Positions 1 through 8,187 of a stretch of DNA of 64,000 nucleotides are shown one piece after another (positions within the stretch are counted from its first letter, which is position 1; each line of letters starts with the position of its first letter). The notes beneath the pieces were generated by a model, which was not told the DNA's origin, made no database searches, and worked only from the letters and a program-made list of their open reading frames with translations. This stretch comes from Tipula vernalis (lineage: Eukaryota; Arthropoda; Insecta; Diptera; Tipulidae). Both the position numbers and the translations under genes were made by a program. The DNA lies in assembly GCA_958295665.1 (NCBI GenBank), contig OY282560.1, forward strand, positions 26,557,653 to 26,621,652. Direction: 5' to 3'.

Positions 1-778
1 GGGAATCAGTGCTTTACGATTTGCCACGCGATAGTACGGTTGTAACAAAAACTACATGTGAATTGTTACGCGTAGAGAAACAAGATTTTTGTCTAATTTA
101 TGAAAAAAATAAAGAACTAATGAACGATATACTAAATAACAGTAAACTAAAAAATGGTACCAGTTCGAATATGAAAAATGGTGCTGCGGGTGGTGGTGGC
201 GGTGGTGGTGGCGGTGGAGGTGGAGGTGGAGTTGGTGGTGGTGGTGGTGGCGGAGGAGGTGGTGGTGGTGCATCTAATGCACCAGCCTCACCGACAACAG
301 GCAAGAAAACTTTAGGTCCCGATCATCCAAATCCTGCTTTACCAATAACAGATAATCCATCCACACTAACACTTAAAATGAGCTCTGCATTGCGCGCTTT
401 GCTAATCCAAGATAACACAAGTTGCTTAAAAGATCGTAAAGTATCGGGCAAATTGGCACGAAAATGTGCACCCGGCACTGAATTAGTCGATTGGCTTATG
501 AATATATCGCCCATTGTTCACACTAGGATCCAATCAGCCGGCATGTGGCAAGCGCTACTCGAAGAAGGTGTTCTTGTGCATGTAAATCGTGAACAACCAT
601 TTAAGGATAAGTGTTTTTTATATCGTTTTCGTGTTGATGAAGAGGGTGGTGCATCGTCGCAGAGCAATAATTATCAAATCGATGATACAAATTCGGCGAA
701 TGAATGTATTAGAGAAAATTTAAGTGCTTTATTACATCGTGGACCAGATGCTACGCTACGGATGATTCTAAGGAAACC
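1..778 (+). CDS. Epac: Epac exon (partial at 5' end): CNB-A end, poly-Gly linker, DEP domain
   Basis: Part of the cAMP-regulated Rap guanine-nucleotide exchange factor Epac (RAPGEF3/4 family). The reading frame is open from the first base, with full codons from base 3, so the exon starts upstream of the window. The first residues, GESVLYDLPRDSTVV, form the phosphate-binding cassette of the first cyclic-nucleotide-binding domain (CNB-A), with the Glu and Arg expected to contact cAMP. They are followed by the CELLRVE strand. A linker with 27 mostly Gly codons (189-269) leads to a DEP domain at about 384-640, recognised by GTELVDWLM and LLEEGVLVHVNRE, which targets the protein to membranes. The exon ends RMILRKP in phase 2 at a GTACGT donor (779). 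Known vertebrate Epac has the same RKP junction region before the second CNB domain. The in-frame GTG at base 9 is not a start codon. Confidence 0.93.
189..269 (+). repeat. GGN codon repeat encoding poly-glycine
   Basis: These are 27 consecutive codons, 14 Gly, one Val and 12 Gly, written with mixed GGT, GGC and GGA codons. The repeat sits between CNB-A and the DEP domain of Epac, in a linker where vertebrate proteins are not glycine-rich. The opposite strand reads as poly-His or poly-Pro in long open frames, which are shadows. Confidence 0.9.
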
Positions 779-862
779 GTACGTATACACAAACAATTTT
801 CATTTTGATTTATATCCCTTATCTATATCTTCCATCTATTCAATTTTCTCTTACAAATGTAG
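779..862 (+). other. Epac intron 1 (84 bp, in frame, no stop)
   Basis: The intron has donor GTACGT at 779 and acceptor TGTAG ending at 862. Removal joins CC and G into a Pro codon and restores the conserved RKP plus EELELVYEELLHI sequence. The intron is 28 codons long and has no stop in the Epac frame, so retention would lengthen the protein without breaking it. Confidence 0.85.
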
Positions 863-1008
863 GTCACATGAAAGGTCACAAGAAGAATTGGAATTAGTAT
901 ACGAGGAATTATTACATATTGCGGCTTTATCACATCTTTCAACATCGATAAAACGAGAATTGTCATCGATTATTGTGTTCGAATCGCACAATCAAGCTGG
1001 TACAGTGT
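863..1008 (+). CDS. Epac: Epac exon: linker into CNB-B
   Basis: This exon encodes the EELELVYEELLHIAALSHLS segment and IKRELSSIIVFESH, the N-terminal helices of the second, regulatory cAMP-binding domain (CNB-B). These match the family sequence of vertebrate Epac (YEELLHIKALSHLST, VKREL, FESH) closely. The last codon is split: T at 1008 pairs with TA of the next exon to give Leu, restoring GGTVLFNQG as in vertebrates. The donor is GTAAGT at 1009. The exon is 146 bp, entered after phase 2 and left in phase 1. Confidence 0.93.
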
Positions 1009-1261
1009 GTAAGTATCAATTTTTTCTATAGCATTTGAAAAGGTGTTTATTGAAAGTAGTTCGGTTCAGCCTTGAAATACGATTCTCAATAGCAATTCTC
1101 AAAAGTTTTAATCTTATCGTGCATCGGATTAAATGTTCAGCAATCAAGTTTTAAACTGAAATTTATAACAAGCAAACAGAAAAATTATAGGGGCCATAAA
1201 ATTACCATTATCGTATTTAGTAATTATAAGTAGTTTCCGGGATCATACACGCTTTTTAAAA

Positions 1262-1768
1262 AAATTAACTTAATCTAACTGAACTCCTAAATCAATTCCA
1301 AATCAACATAAAGTAAAACCCAACTTAACCATCAACTCAATCCAAAATTTAACACCAAGCTATTAGCGTGTTTAGTTCAACCCTCAAATAATTCCCTTCT
1401 CTCAAATAATAAAACCCCTACTGAATTCTACATGCATATACGGACTCAACTTCAGCTAACTTCCAAATCAACCCTCAACTCAACCTAACTAACCTATCGA
1501 AGCAAACTCCCAACTCAACCCGCAACACAACCGCAAATAAATGCTCAACTGAGTCGTTGACTCAACCTCTACTCAACCCAGCTTACTCCTTAACTCAGTT
1601 CTTAGCTCGACCTTAAACTCACCGGCTAACTCAACTCCCAGATCAATATAGTCTGAAAAACTATATGCCTACATGGACTCAACTCAACCCCCAAATAAAT
1701 ACTCAACTGAACTGCTCACTCAACCCTAACCCAACCTCAACAAATTAGCCCACTCAATTCTCAAACCG
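1262..1768 (+). repeat. degenerate ACTCAACC-type simple repeat
   Basis: Words such as ACTCAAC, AACTCAACC and CTCAACTCAACC recur dozens of times over about 500 bp with loose 6-12 bp spacing. Strand composition is strongly skewed: A and C are abundant and G is scarce. The unit is too degenerate to give a single period by eye. Confidence 0.7.
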
Positions 1769-1789
1769 GGATTTGGTCAACATCGATCG

Positions 1790-1832
1790 AAAACCACGTG
1801 CTAATGCCACGTGTTAATAACCACGTGGTTTT
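1790..1832. promoter_or_regulatory. three CACGTG boxes in an inverted-repeat context
   Basis: CACGTG occurs at 1795-1800, 1808-1813 and 1822-1827, spaced 13 and 14 bp apart. The outer two extend into an inverted repeat, AAAACCACGTG at 1790-1800 and CACGTGGTTTT at 1822-1832. CACGTG is the E-box core bound by bHLH factors such as Myc/Max or CLK/CYC. Whether it acts as an intronic enhancer here is not shown; it could be a repeat remnant. Confidence 0.35.
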
Positions 1833-2205
1833 AGGTTGATTCATATGTCAAATACCCGATCTTCTTGACTTTCATGTTCCAAAAAGTTTTCAATTTTCCT
1901 CGTTGACCATAGAAACAGATTGGCAAAATAAATTCAAGTACCTAGGACCAGAACTTTCAAAACGTTGAGAAAAGTTGTTTTGGACAAACAAAATTGTAGC
2001 TCATTTTTGACAGGACTTCGATTTTGATTCTTACGGAGCGAAATTAGATGAGCGATGAGCTATAAAATACTAATTTTAAAAATTACCGTGAAATTCGAAA
2101 ATTTTAAATGGAGAATTTGAACGACTAGGAATTTTGATATTTTTCTTTAAAATTTGAACGTCTAATTTTATACGAGAAGTTTTTTGAGAAATAATTTTCA
2201 AAATA

Positions 2206-2302
2206 CAGTGAAACCTTACTTGAGCGGAAACTGAGGGAGTTTTATTGAGAAATGTAGAACGGGGACTCCTAAGTGAGAGGCCGCTAAAGCATGGTTTCAC
2301 TG
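2206..2302. mobile_element. 97-bp MITE with CAGTGAAACC terminal inverted repeats, TA target duplication
   Basis: The left end CAGTGAAACCTTACTTGAGC and the reverse complement of the right end, CAGTGAAACCATGCTTTAGC, match at 19 of 22 positions when two further G bases are included on each side. Each end is flanked by TA (2204-2205 and 2303-2304), the target duplication of Tc1/mariner/pogo elements. The TIR start CAGTGAAACC resembles pogo/Tigger-type termini. There is no coding capacity, so this is a non-autonomous element or a solo deletion derivative. Confidence 0.72.
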
Positions 2303-3120
2303 TATTTGGAATTAAACCGATGAATAAGGAAAATATTAGGGGTGTTCTGCATTTATGCAAATACCCACCCACTTTCTTGCTTCTGAAAAGTTCATATAAA
2401 ATCTAATAGATGGCACCCAAACTATAAAAATGACTTTTCAAAGATGGCCTCTCTTTTAAACCTCTATGTTTGAAATTTTAGACAAATATGTAAGTTAGTT
2501 CTGTTTTGACAGCCTTAAATACCAAATAAACTCTTGCAAAAACTAAAACCGAACTCCAACATTCTGCATATAGAATTGCATATGAAAAAATTATCCGCGC
2601 GATGGTTGACAATTTTGTTGGCTATTGCCCAAAAAGATGAAAGGCTTCGTATGTCGACTGAGGGCTTCTTTTCGTCATCACCTTAGATACAGCCTGGGAC
2701 AATCATTTCACTCCAGAAATAAAAGTTCACACTATGCAGAGATGTGAGGCCAATACAAGTGCTCCAAGGTAAGCGAGGTCCCCGGAATTTTAGGATTACA
2801 ACGGAATTATTTTCATCGATTATCCTCAAAAGGTTCCTCTGCTCTTAATAGGGGATTAAAATTAATTTTGCAGAATTTGGTCGGGGGATCCAGATCACAA
2901 GGATATTTTAAGAAGATAGCATTGCCATCAGACCTAAGGAAGTATATTCATTTTCAGATTTCTACTTTTAGTTCGATATATATGACGTGATTTTCCATGT
3001 CACTTTTAAAACAGTTTGTATTTGAGCCCCATTACCCCTTTATACCATTGTAACTAAAATTAGGAGCTGCACACTACCACTTAACATTTTCATTATTTTC
3101 TAGTTAAATCGCTCAATTAT

Positions 3121-3790
3121 CATTTTAGACTTTAGAGTTTAGACTTTAGACCTTAGAATTTAGAATCTAGACGTTACACTCTAGATTTAAACTTTAGAAT
3201 TTAGAATTTACACTTTAAACTTTAGGGATTTAGACTTTGTCTTTCTTTTTTTTACTATATTAAGACAACAACCCTCGTGTAGCATAAATATTATTGGTGA
3301 GACAGTTAAGCTTTAAGCTTTAGGCTTTATACGAACTATAAAATTGGTATGAATCCATTTTTATTTTCATTTAAAATTTAGTGTTAGGCTTTAGACTTTC
3401 CACTTTAGAGTTTAGATTTTAGACTTTAGACTTCACACTTTAGAGTTTAGAATCTAGACTTCAGATTTTAGACTTTAGACTTCAGACTGTAGACTTTAAA
3501 ATTTAGACTTTAGACTTTCGATTTAAGACTTTAGACTTTCTTCTAAGACATTAGAATTTTTATTTTTTATTTTATTAAGACAACAACCCTCCTATAGCAT
3601 AAATATTGTTAGTGAAACAGTTTAGACTTTTCACTTTAAACTTTGGATTTAAGACTTTAGAGTTTAGACTTTCGACGTTAGACCTTAGACCTTAGACCTT
3701 AGACTTGAGAATTTATACTTTAGACTTTAGATTTTAGACCTTGGACTTTGGACTTTAGACTTTATACTTAGACTTTAGGAGAGTCTGCCA
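3121..3790 (+). repeat. degenerate TTTAGAC (7-bp) simple repeat
   Basis: TTTAGAC and close variants (TTTAGAG, TTTAGAA, CTTAGAC) recur at 7-bp or near-7-bp spacing, densest at 3125-3245 and 3380-3545 and again at 3640-3790. The array is interrupted twice by the same non-repeat block (see the next entry). Confidence 0.75.
3259..3622 (+). repeat. duplicated 49-bp block inside the TTTAGAC repeat
   Basis: The segment at 3259-3307 (starting ATTAAGACAACAACCCTC) recurs at 3574-3622 with a few substitutions, offset by 315 bp. Both copies follow a T-rich run and both continue into TTTAGAC repeats. This indicates one tandem duplication of about 315 bp after the simple repeat had formed. Confidence 0.7.
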
Positions 3791-3899
3791 ACGCGCATTT
3801 AGATTGCTTGATTAATTCCATACATTTCATAGAGAATCATTTTAAAGAATCATTTTCGCAGAGAATTATCTTACTAAAAATCACCAAATACTGACCCAA

Positions 3900-4200
3900 A
3901 AAAATCCAAAATCTGCAATTGTGGTCCAATTGCTGTTCTTGATACTGTAGCGGTTCATGAACCACTACAAACTTGGCGACACACATTCCACATCGAATGC
4001 GTATTGGGTGGACTTCTCCTTCGTACTTTGCTGGACCAATCGCAGCACGACGAACATATACACACAAACACAAAACAAAATAAAACTTTATTCTTTTTTC
4101 TCATCAGTGTCATCTCGATTTCTAACGCGACAATACGTCGCTCGTGGTGTTGGCCGCCAGCCACAGTTGTTTGTGTTATAAAATGGTGGCGAATAATATT
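3900..4200. other. palindrome-bearing, GC-richer patch, possible retroelement relic
   Basis: This stretch has a higher GC content than its AT-rich surroundings. It contains the inverted repeat GCAATTG-N5-CAATTGC (3915-3933) and a 22-bp palindrome with one mismatched pair (3947-3968, centre GGTTCATGAACC). The latter is followed by CTTGGCGACAC, which resembles a tRNA primer-binding-site region of an LTR element. The ORFs on both strands are 69-78 codons and match no family I recognise. An LTR-element relic is possible but unproven. Confidence 0.3.
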
Positions 4201-4403
4201 AATAAAGATTTGTAAAATTTATAAATAAATTATATTTAATTTAATTATTATTAAAAATAAAATTGTGTTAAAATTGTGCGTCGAAATATTTATAATACAA
4301 AACGTTATAATACCTCTAAAGATGTGTTTCATAGCCCTAAAACAGATTATAAATTTATAAACAAACAAAATACATAAAACTTTAACCTTCACACAGCATT
4401 TCA

Positions 4404-5155
4404 CATTTTAAATTTTTAAATTTTTAAATTTTCTCGTCTTTACATTTTGATATTTTTACGATTTAACGTTTTTACATTTTTACATTTTTACATATTTACA
4501 TTTTTACATTTAAACATTTTTACATTTTTACATTTTTACATTTTTATATTTTTACATTTTAACATTTTTACATTTTTACATTTTTACATTTTTACATTTT
4601 TACATTTTTAAATTTTTACATTTTTAAATTTTTACATTTTTACATTTTTAAATTTTTACATTTTTACATTTTTACATTTTTACATTTTTACATTTTTACA
4701 TTTTTACATTTTTACATTTTTACATTTTTACATCTTTACATTTTTACATTTTTACATTTTTACATTTTTACATTTTTACATTTTTACATTTTTACATTTT
4801 TCATTTTTACATTTTTACATTTTTATATTTTTACATTTTTACATTTTTACATTTTTACATTTTTACATTTTTACATTTTTACATTTTTACATTTTTACAT
4901 TTTTAAATTTTTAAATTTTTACATTTTTAAATTTTTACATTTTTACATTTTTACATTTTTACATTTTTACATTTTTACATTTTTACATTTTTCATTTTTA
5001 CATTTTTATATTTTTACATTTTTACATTTTTACATTTTTACATTTTTACATTTTAACATTTTTACATTTTTACATTGTTACATTTTTACATTTTTACATT
5101 TTACATTTTACATTTTACATTTTACATTTTTCATATTTTAAACACTTTACATTAC
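4404..5155 (+). repeat. ACATTTTT (8-bp) minisatellite, about 90 units
   Basis: The 8-bp unit ACATTTTT is repeated almost without interruption, with AAATTTTT and ATATTTTT variants. It shortens to 7-bp ACATTTT units near 5100-5130. A rare 7-base unit next to an ATATTTTT unit occurs near 4800 and again near 4990, suggesting an internal duplication of roughly 190 bp. Confidence 0.88.
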
Positions 5156-5426
5156 TCTACATTTTCTTCGATATGAAGAATTTATCAATCATTTTGCTTG
5201 AAAAACTTAGATAAAAGTTGAAACCCCAATTGAATAATACATACTTAGATGAAAACAGATTTTGTTCGTAAAGTTTAACGTCGTTGTTACATTCCTTTGT
5301 ATTTTACCTATGGGACTCATTTCCGATTTTATAGCTGAAAATATTCACGTTCGCAAGACATTAACTATTATTACTTCAGTTCGCAATCAAACTTTTAATC
5401 AAATAATTTCTTTTGTATGCACACAG

Positions 5427-5571
5427 TATTCAATCAAGGTGATGAAGGACGTTCATGGTATATTATACTCAAAGGATCCGTTGATGTTGTAATCCATGGT
5501 AAAGGTACTGTAGCAACATTAAAGGAAGGTGATGATTTCGGTAAATTGGCTCTTATAAACGATGCTCCAAG
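5427..5571 (+). CDS. Epac: Epac exon: core of CNB-B
   Basis: This exon encodes the beta-roll of the regulatory cAMP-binding domain: [19 protein letters not shown], then [20 protein letters not shown] and APR. The phosphate-binding cassette reads [12 protein letters not shown]. The position that is Glu in PKA-type cassettes is Lys, a known hallmark of Epac that underlies its response to 2'-O-methyl cAMP analogues. cAMP binding here releases auto-inhibition of the C-terminal GEF domain. The acceptor is CACACAG ending at 5426 and the donor is GTAATA at 5572. The Arg codon of APR is split AG/A across the next intron. Confidence 0.95.
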
Positions 5572-5659
5572 GTAATAAAAACAATTTAATTTTACATAAT
5601 ACAAAGAAGAAGTAGAAGATGTTGATTCAAGTTTATTAAATTGAATTTTTATTTTAAAG
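5572..5659 (+). other. Epac intron 3 (88 bp)
   Basis: Donor AG/GTAATA; acceptor TTTTAAAG ending at 5659. Removal restores [12 protein letters not shown], which is conserved in the family. Confidence 0.88.
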
Positions 5660-5833
5660 AGCTGCTACAATTGTGTTGAAGGAAAATAATTGTCATCTAT
5701 TGAGGGTGGATAAAGAATATTTTAATAGAATTTTACGTGATGTTGAGGCGAATACGTTACGCCTGCAGGAACATGGTAAAGATGTACTTGTGCTCGAGAG
5801 GGTAACTAAACAACGGGGACATTCGGCATTCAA
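5660..5833 (+). CDS. Epac: Epac exon: end of CNB-B and hinge/lid
   Basis: This exon continues the cassette with [19 protein letters not shown], then [19 protein letters not shown] and [10 protein letters not shown]. These are the B and C helices and the hinge or lid that move on cAMP binding. Vertebrate Epac has nearly the same sequence ([23 protein letters not shown]). The final codon is split, AA plus A giving Lys. The donor is GTAAGT at 5834. Confidence 0.95.
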
Positions 5834-6549
5834 GTAAGTTACAATTATTCTTTTGCTATATTTCGTCGTCTAATTTCTTAATATAGGAAACACATGACTA
5901 ATCATTCGATAAAATTCGATTTTCTCATTACGTATGTGTGTACATATGTGGGATAAATCTTCTTATTTCATTCACTATCGTTATAATGTTCAAGAGACTT
6001 GAAATTATTTTTCATCTATATCTATTGAATCGGCTCAATAAAAATAAATTTGTCGTCTTCATAAGATCTATTTATAAGTACATAATAACCATCCACATCC
6101 CTTTTCCACCCTAATTTTTGTACATATTATTTTTGTGTATCGTCCAGTTTTGAATTAGTACAGTGACTGTTTGACAGAGTAAAACATCGCATTTTATTGT
6201 GAAGTGCTTATTTATTAAACAATCAGATAGTCTCGAAATAAGTGTGACGCAAATCGCTCTATTTTGAAGAATTCTAAATTAAGTTTTTATTTTCCCGTTG
6301 CGTTAGTGGGTGGTCGTTGATTATCGTTAAAACATTATCCATTATCGTTAGATAAACATTTTTGTTTTTTTTTTTCGACTATCAACATCAACACAGTAGG
6401 GCGATTAATCGTCTTAAGGAAACAAAAAACGCTCAAAAAATATTTAGTCTTAATTAGGGTTGGTTACTTAACAGTTAGCAAATTAGCTTATTCTGCACAT
6501 TGTGAGATTAATGTCAACATCATTTTTGTTTTGTTTTGTTTTCTTTCAG
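5834..6549 (+). other. Epac intron 4 (716 bp)
   Basis: AT-rich non-coding sequence between GTAAGT and TTTCTTTCAG. I see no gene, TE signature or structured repeat in it. Confidence 0.85.
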
Positions 6550-7127
6550 ATACACAGTAATGTCTGGTACACCACAAAAAATGTTAGAACACTTATTAGA
6601 GACCCGCCTGGATGGACAAATGGGACCAAACGATCCATTTCTCGATGATTTTCTATTGACCCATATAGTTTTTATGCCGACCGCACAATTAGTCGATGAA
6701 CTCTTCAGTCATTTTCACAGTGATTTTTCGCAACGTACCAAACACGGCGGAAATCACGATGACGATGATGACGATGAGAATGGGGATATGAATAGTCCGG
6801 AGGAGGATCGGGAATATTCAGTAATATGTAAAAAACGTGTCGTGCAATTTATACAAAAATGGATTTATGCGGTACGGTACGCGGTACTCGAAGATCTAAA
6901 TACAATTGAATTTATTGAGGAGATATCAAGCGAGTCGGAAAGTGATCCTGAATTGCAGGAGGAGGCAAGCATAATGCATCAAATATTGTCACAAATATCA
7001 CGGTATCAAGACGATCGGGCACAGCATGCAACACAAAAATGGAAGTTGCCGCCGAATGGGCAGCCGGTTTGTTTATTTAGCGGAAATTTAAATGTGAAAA
7101 AGACGATGATACGGCCACAGGACGATA
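6550..7127 (+). CDS. Epac: Epac exon: REM (Ras exchanger motif) domain and start of RA-like domain
   Basis: The first 1-bp remainder completes Lys, then YTVMSGTPQKMLEHLLETRL opens the REM domain, which packs against and stabilises the catalytic CDC25 domain. DPFLDDFLLTHIVFMPTAQL is the typical REM core. An acidic insert of six Asp followed by ENGD lies at about 6758-6785, between REM helices. The domain ends with VVQFIQKWIYAVRYAV. The tail PVCLFSGNLNVKK matches the stretch preceding the RA domain in vertebrates. The donor GTAAGA is at 7128; the ORF otherwise runs into a TAG at 7151. Splicing here joins A to TT and yields IIFRVYCADH. Confidence 0.94.
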
Positions 7128-7206
7128 GTAAGATAGTCTACAGCAGTTTATAGTTTAAATAAAATTTACTGAATAATTTTTTTTTTTTTTTTTTTTGTAT
7201 TTCTAG
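7128..7206 (+). other. Epac intron 5 (79 bp)
   Basis: Donor GTAAGA; a run of about 20 T precedes the acceptor TTTCTAG. Reading through it would end the protein after nine extra codons. Confidence 0.87.
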
Positions 7207-7765
7207 TTATATTCCGAGTGTATTGCGCCGATCATACATATTGTACACTTCGTTTTCCAATCAACACGACCGCAACAATTATAAAAGCATGCGCCGCCGA
7301 TAAATTACAAATCAATCGAAACACAAACGATTTGCTACTCGTCGAAATCAAGTCGAATGGTGAACGGACCGTGTACAAAGATAACGACATAAGTATTGCG
7401 ACAAGTGTTTCGCTAAATGGTCGCCTCTTTGTATCGCCCAAAGATCATTTGGACGCGTTAACACCGTTGCCCGAACAGGAAATGATGACGGAGGGCATTG
7501 AAATGGACATTGAAGTGCTCGGCACCAAAGAATTAGCATATCACTTGACCCTATTCGATTGGGATCTATTTTGGTGTATTCACGAATATGAACTACTGTA
7601 CTACACATTTGGACGACATCATTTTGGTAGAATTACCGCAAACCTTGATGTTTTCGTGAGACGTTTCAATGAATTGCAATATTGGGTAGTGACGGAAATT
7701 GTTTCGACCCAGAATTTATCGAAACGCGTTTCATTATTAAAGAAATTTATTAAATTAGCCGCTTA
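7207..7765 (+). CDS. Epac: Epac exon: RA-like domain and first half of CDC25/RasGEF domain
   Basis: FRVYCADHTYCTLRF begins the ubiquitin-fold RA domain, which in Epac2 binds Ras-GTP. The RasGEF catalytic domain starts at about 7525, with KELAYHLTLFDWDLFWCIHE. Further on come FNELQYWVVTEIVS and RVSLLKKFIKLAA, a canonical RasGEF signature. The exon ends with a split Tyr codon, TA plus T, at donor GTAAGT (7766). The GTG at 7218 is internal, not a start. Confidence 0.95.
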
Positions 7766-7837
7766 GTAAGTATAAAGGAATTCCCGAACTTGATTTCGTT
7801 CTAAACTTTTTATATTTCATTCTGCGTATATTCACAG
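7766..7837 (+). other. Epac intron 6 (72 bp)
   Basis: Donor GTAAGT; acceptor ATTCACAG ending at 7837. Removal restores [19 protein letters not shown]. Confidence 0.9.
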
Positions 7838-8187
7838 TTGTAAAGAGTATCAAAATTTAAACGCATTTTTTGCCATCGTAATGGCATTTTCAAATACGGC
7901 TGTGTCACGTCTAGCAATGACGTGGGAAAAAATTCCATCAAAATTACGCAAAATTCATACCGAGCTGGAAGCTTTAATTGATCCGAGTCGAAATCACCGA
8001 ACATATCGTACATTTGTGGGTAAGCTACAACCACCAGTTATACCGTTTATGCCACTCCTATTAAAGGATATGACATTTGCGCACGAAGGGAATAAAACCA
8101 GTTTGGATGGCCTGGTGAATTTCGAGAAAATGCATATGATGGCACAAACAATGCGAATATTAAGATTCTGTCGATCGAGAATGCTTG
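7838..8187 (+). CDS. Epac: Epac exon: second half of CDC25/RasGEF domain (C-terminus not in window)
   Basis: This exon encodes [20 protein letters not shown], then [15 protein letters not shown], which includes the helical hairpin that opens the Rap nucleotide site. It continues [30 protein letters not shown] and NFEKMHMMA. This is the full RasGEF core. It stops at MLG in phase 1 at donor GTAAGC (8188). Vertebrate Epac continues for a further few dozen residues after this point, and I find no matching exon up to the satellite. Retention of the intron would add [15 protein letters not shown] and stop at 8232-8234. Confidence 0.93.

Larger units (their letters stand above)
1009..5426 (+). other. 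Epac intron 2 (4.4 kb, repeat-rich)
   Basis: This is non-coding sequence between the GTAAGT donor at 1009 and the GCACACAG acceptor ending at 5426. It contains, in order, degenerate ACTCAACC-like repeats, a CACGTG cluster, a MITE, degenerate TTTAGAC repeats, a palindrome-bearing patch and a long ACATTTTT minisatellite, each listed separately. The remainder (about 1830-2200, 2310-3120, 4200-4400 and 5155-5420) is AT-rich and shows no gene. Open frames here are short and look random. Confidence 0.85.

Noticed and set aside
52..304. Poly-His and poly-Pro ORFs on the - strand
   Set aside because: They are the complement of the Epac poly-glycine codons.
9..1031. One continuous 340-codon ORF as the true protein-coding exon
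   Set aside because: The stretch 779-862 has splice sites and no similarity to Epac, and after 1008 the frame leaves Epac sequence; removing the introns restores the family alignment.
3121..3790. Telomere-type repeat (TTTAGAC resembles TTTAGGG)
   Set aside because: The unit is degenerate, internal to an intron, and not the insect TTAGG motif.
3837..4228. Overlapping 69-78 codon ORFs on both strands in intron 2
   Set aside because: No family match or conserved motif; they lie in a patch noted as a possible retroelement relic but do not read as gag or pol.
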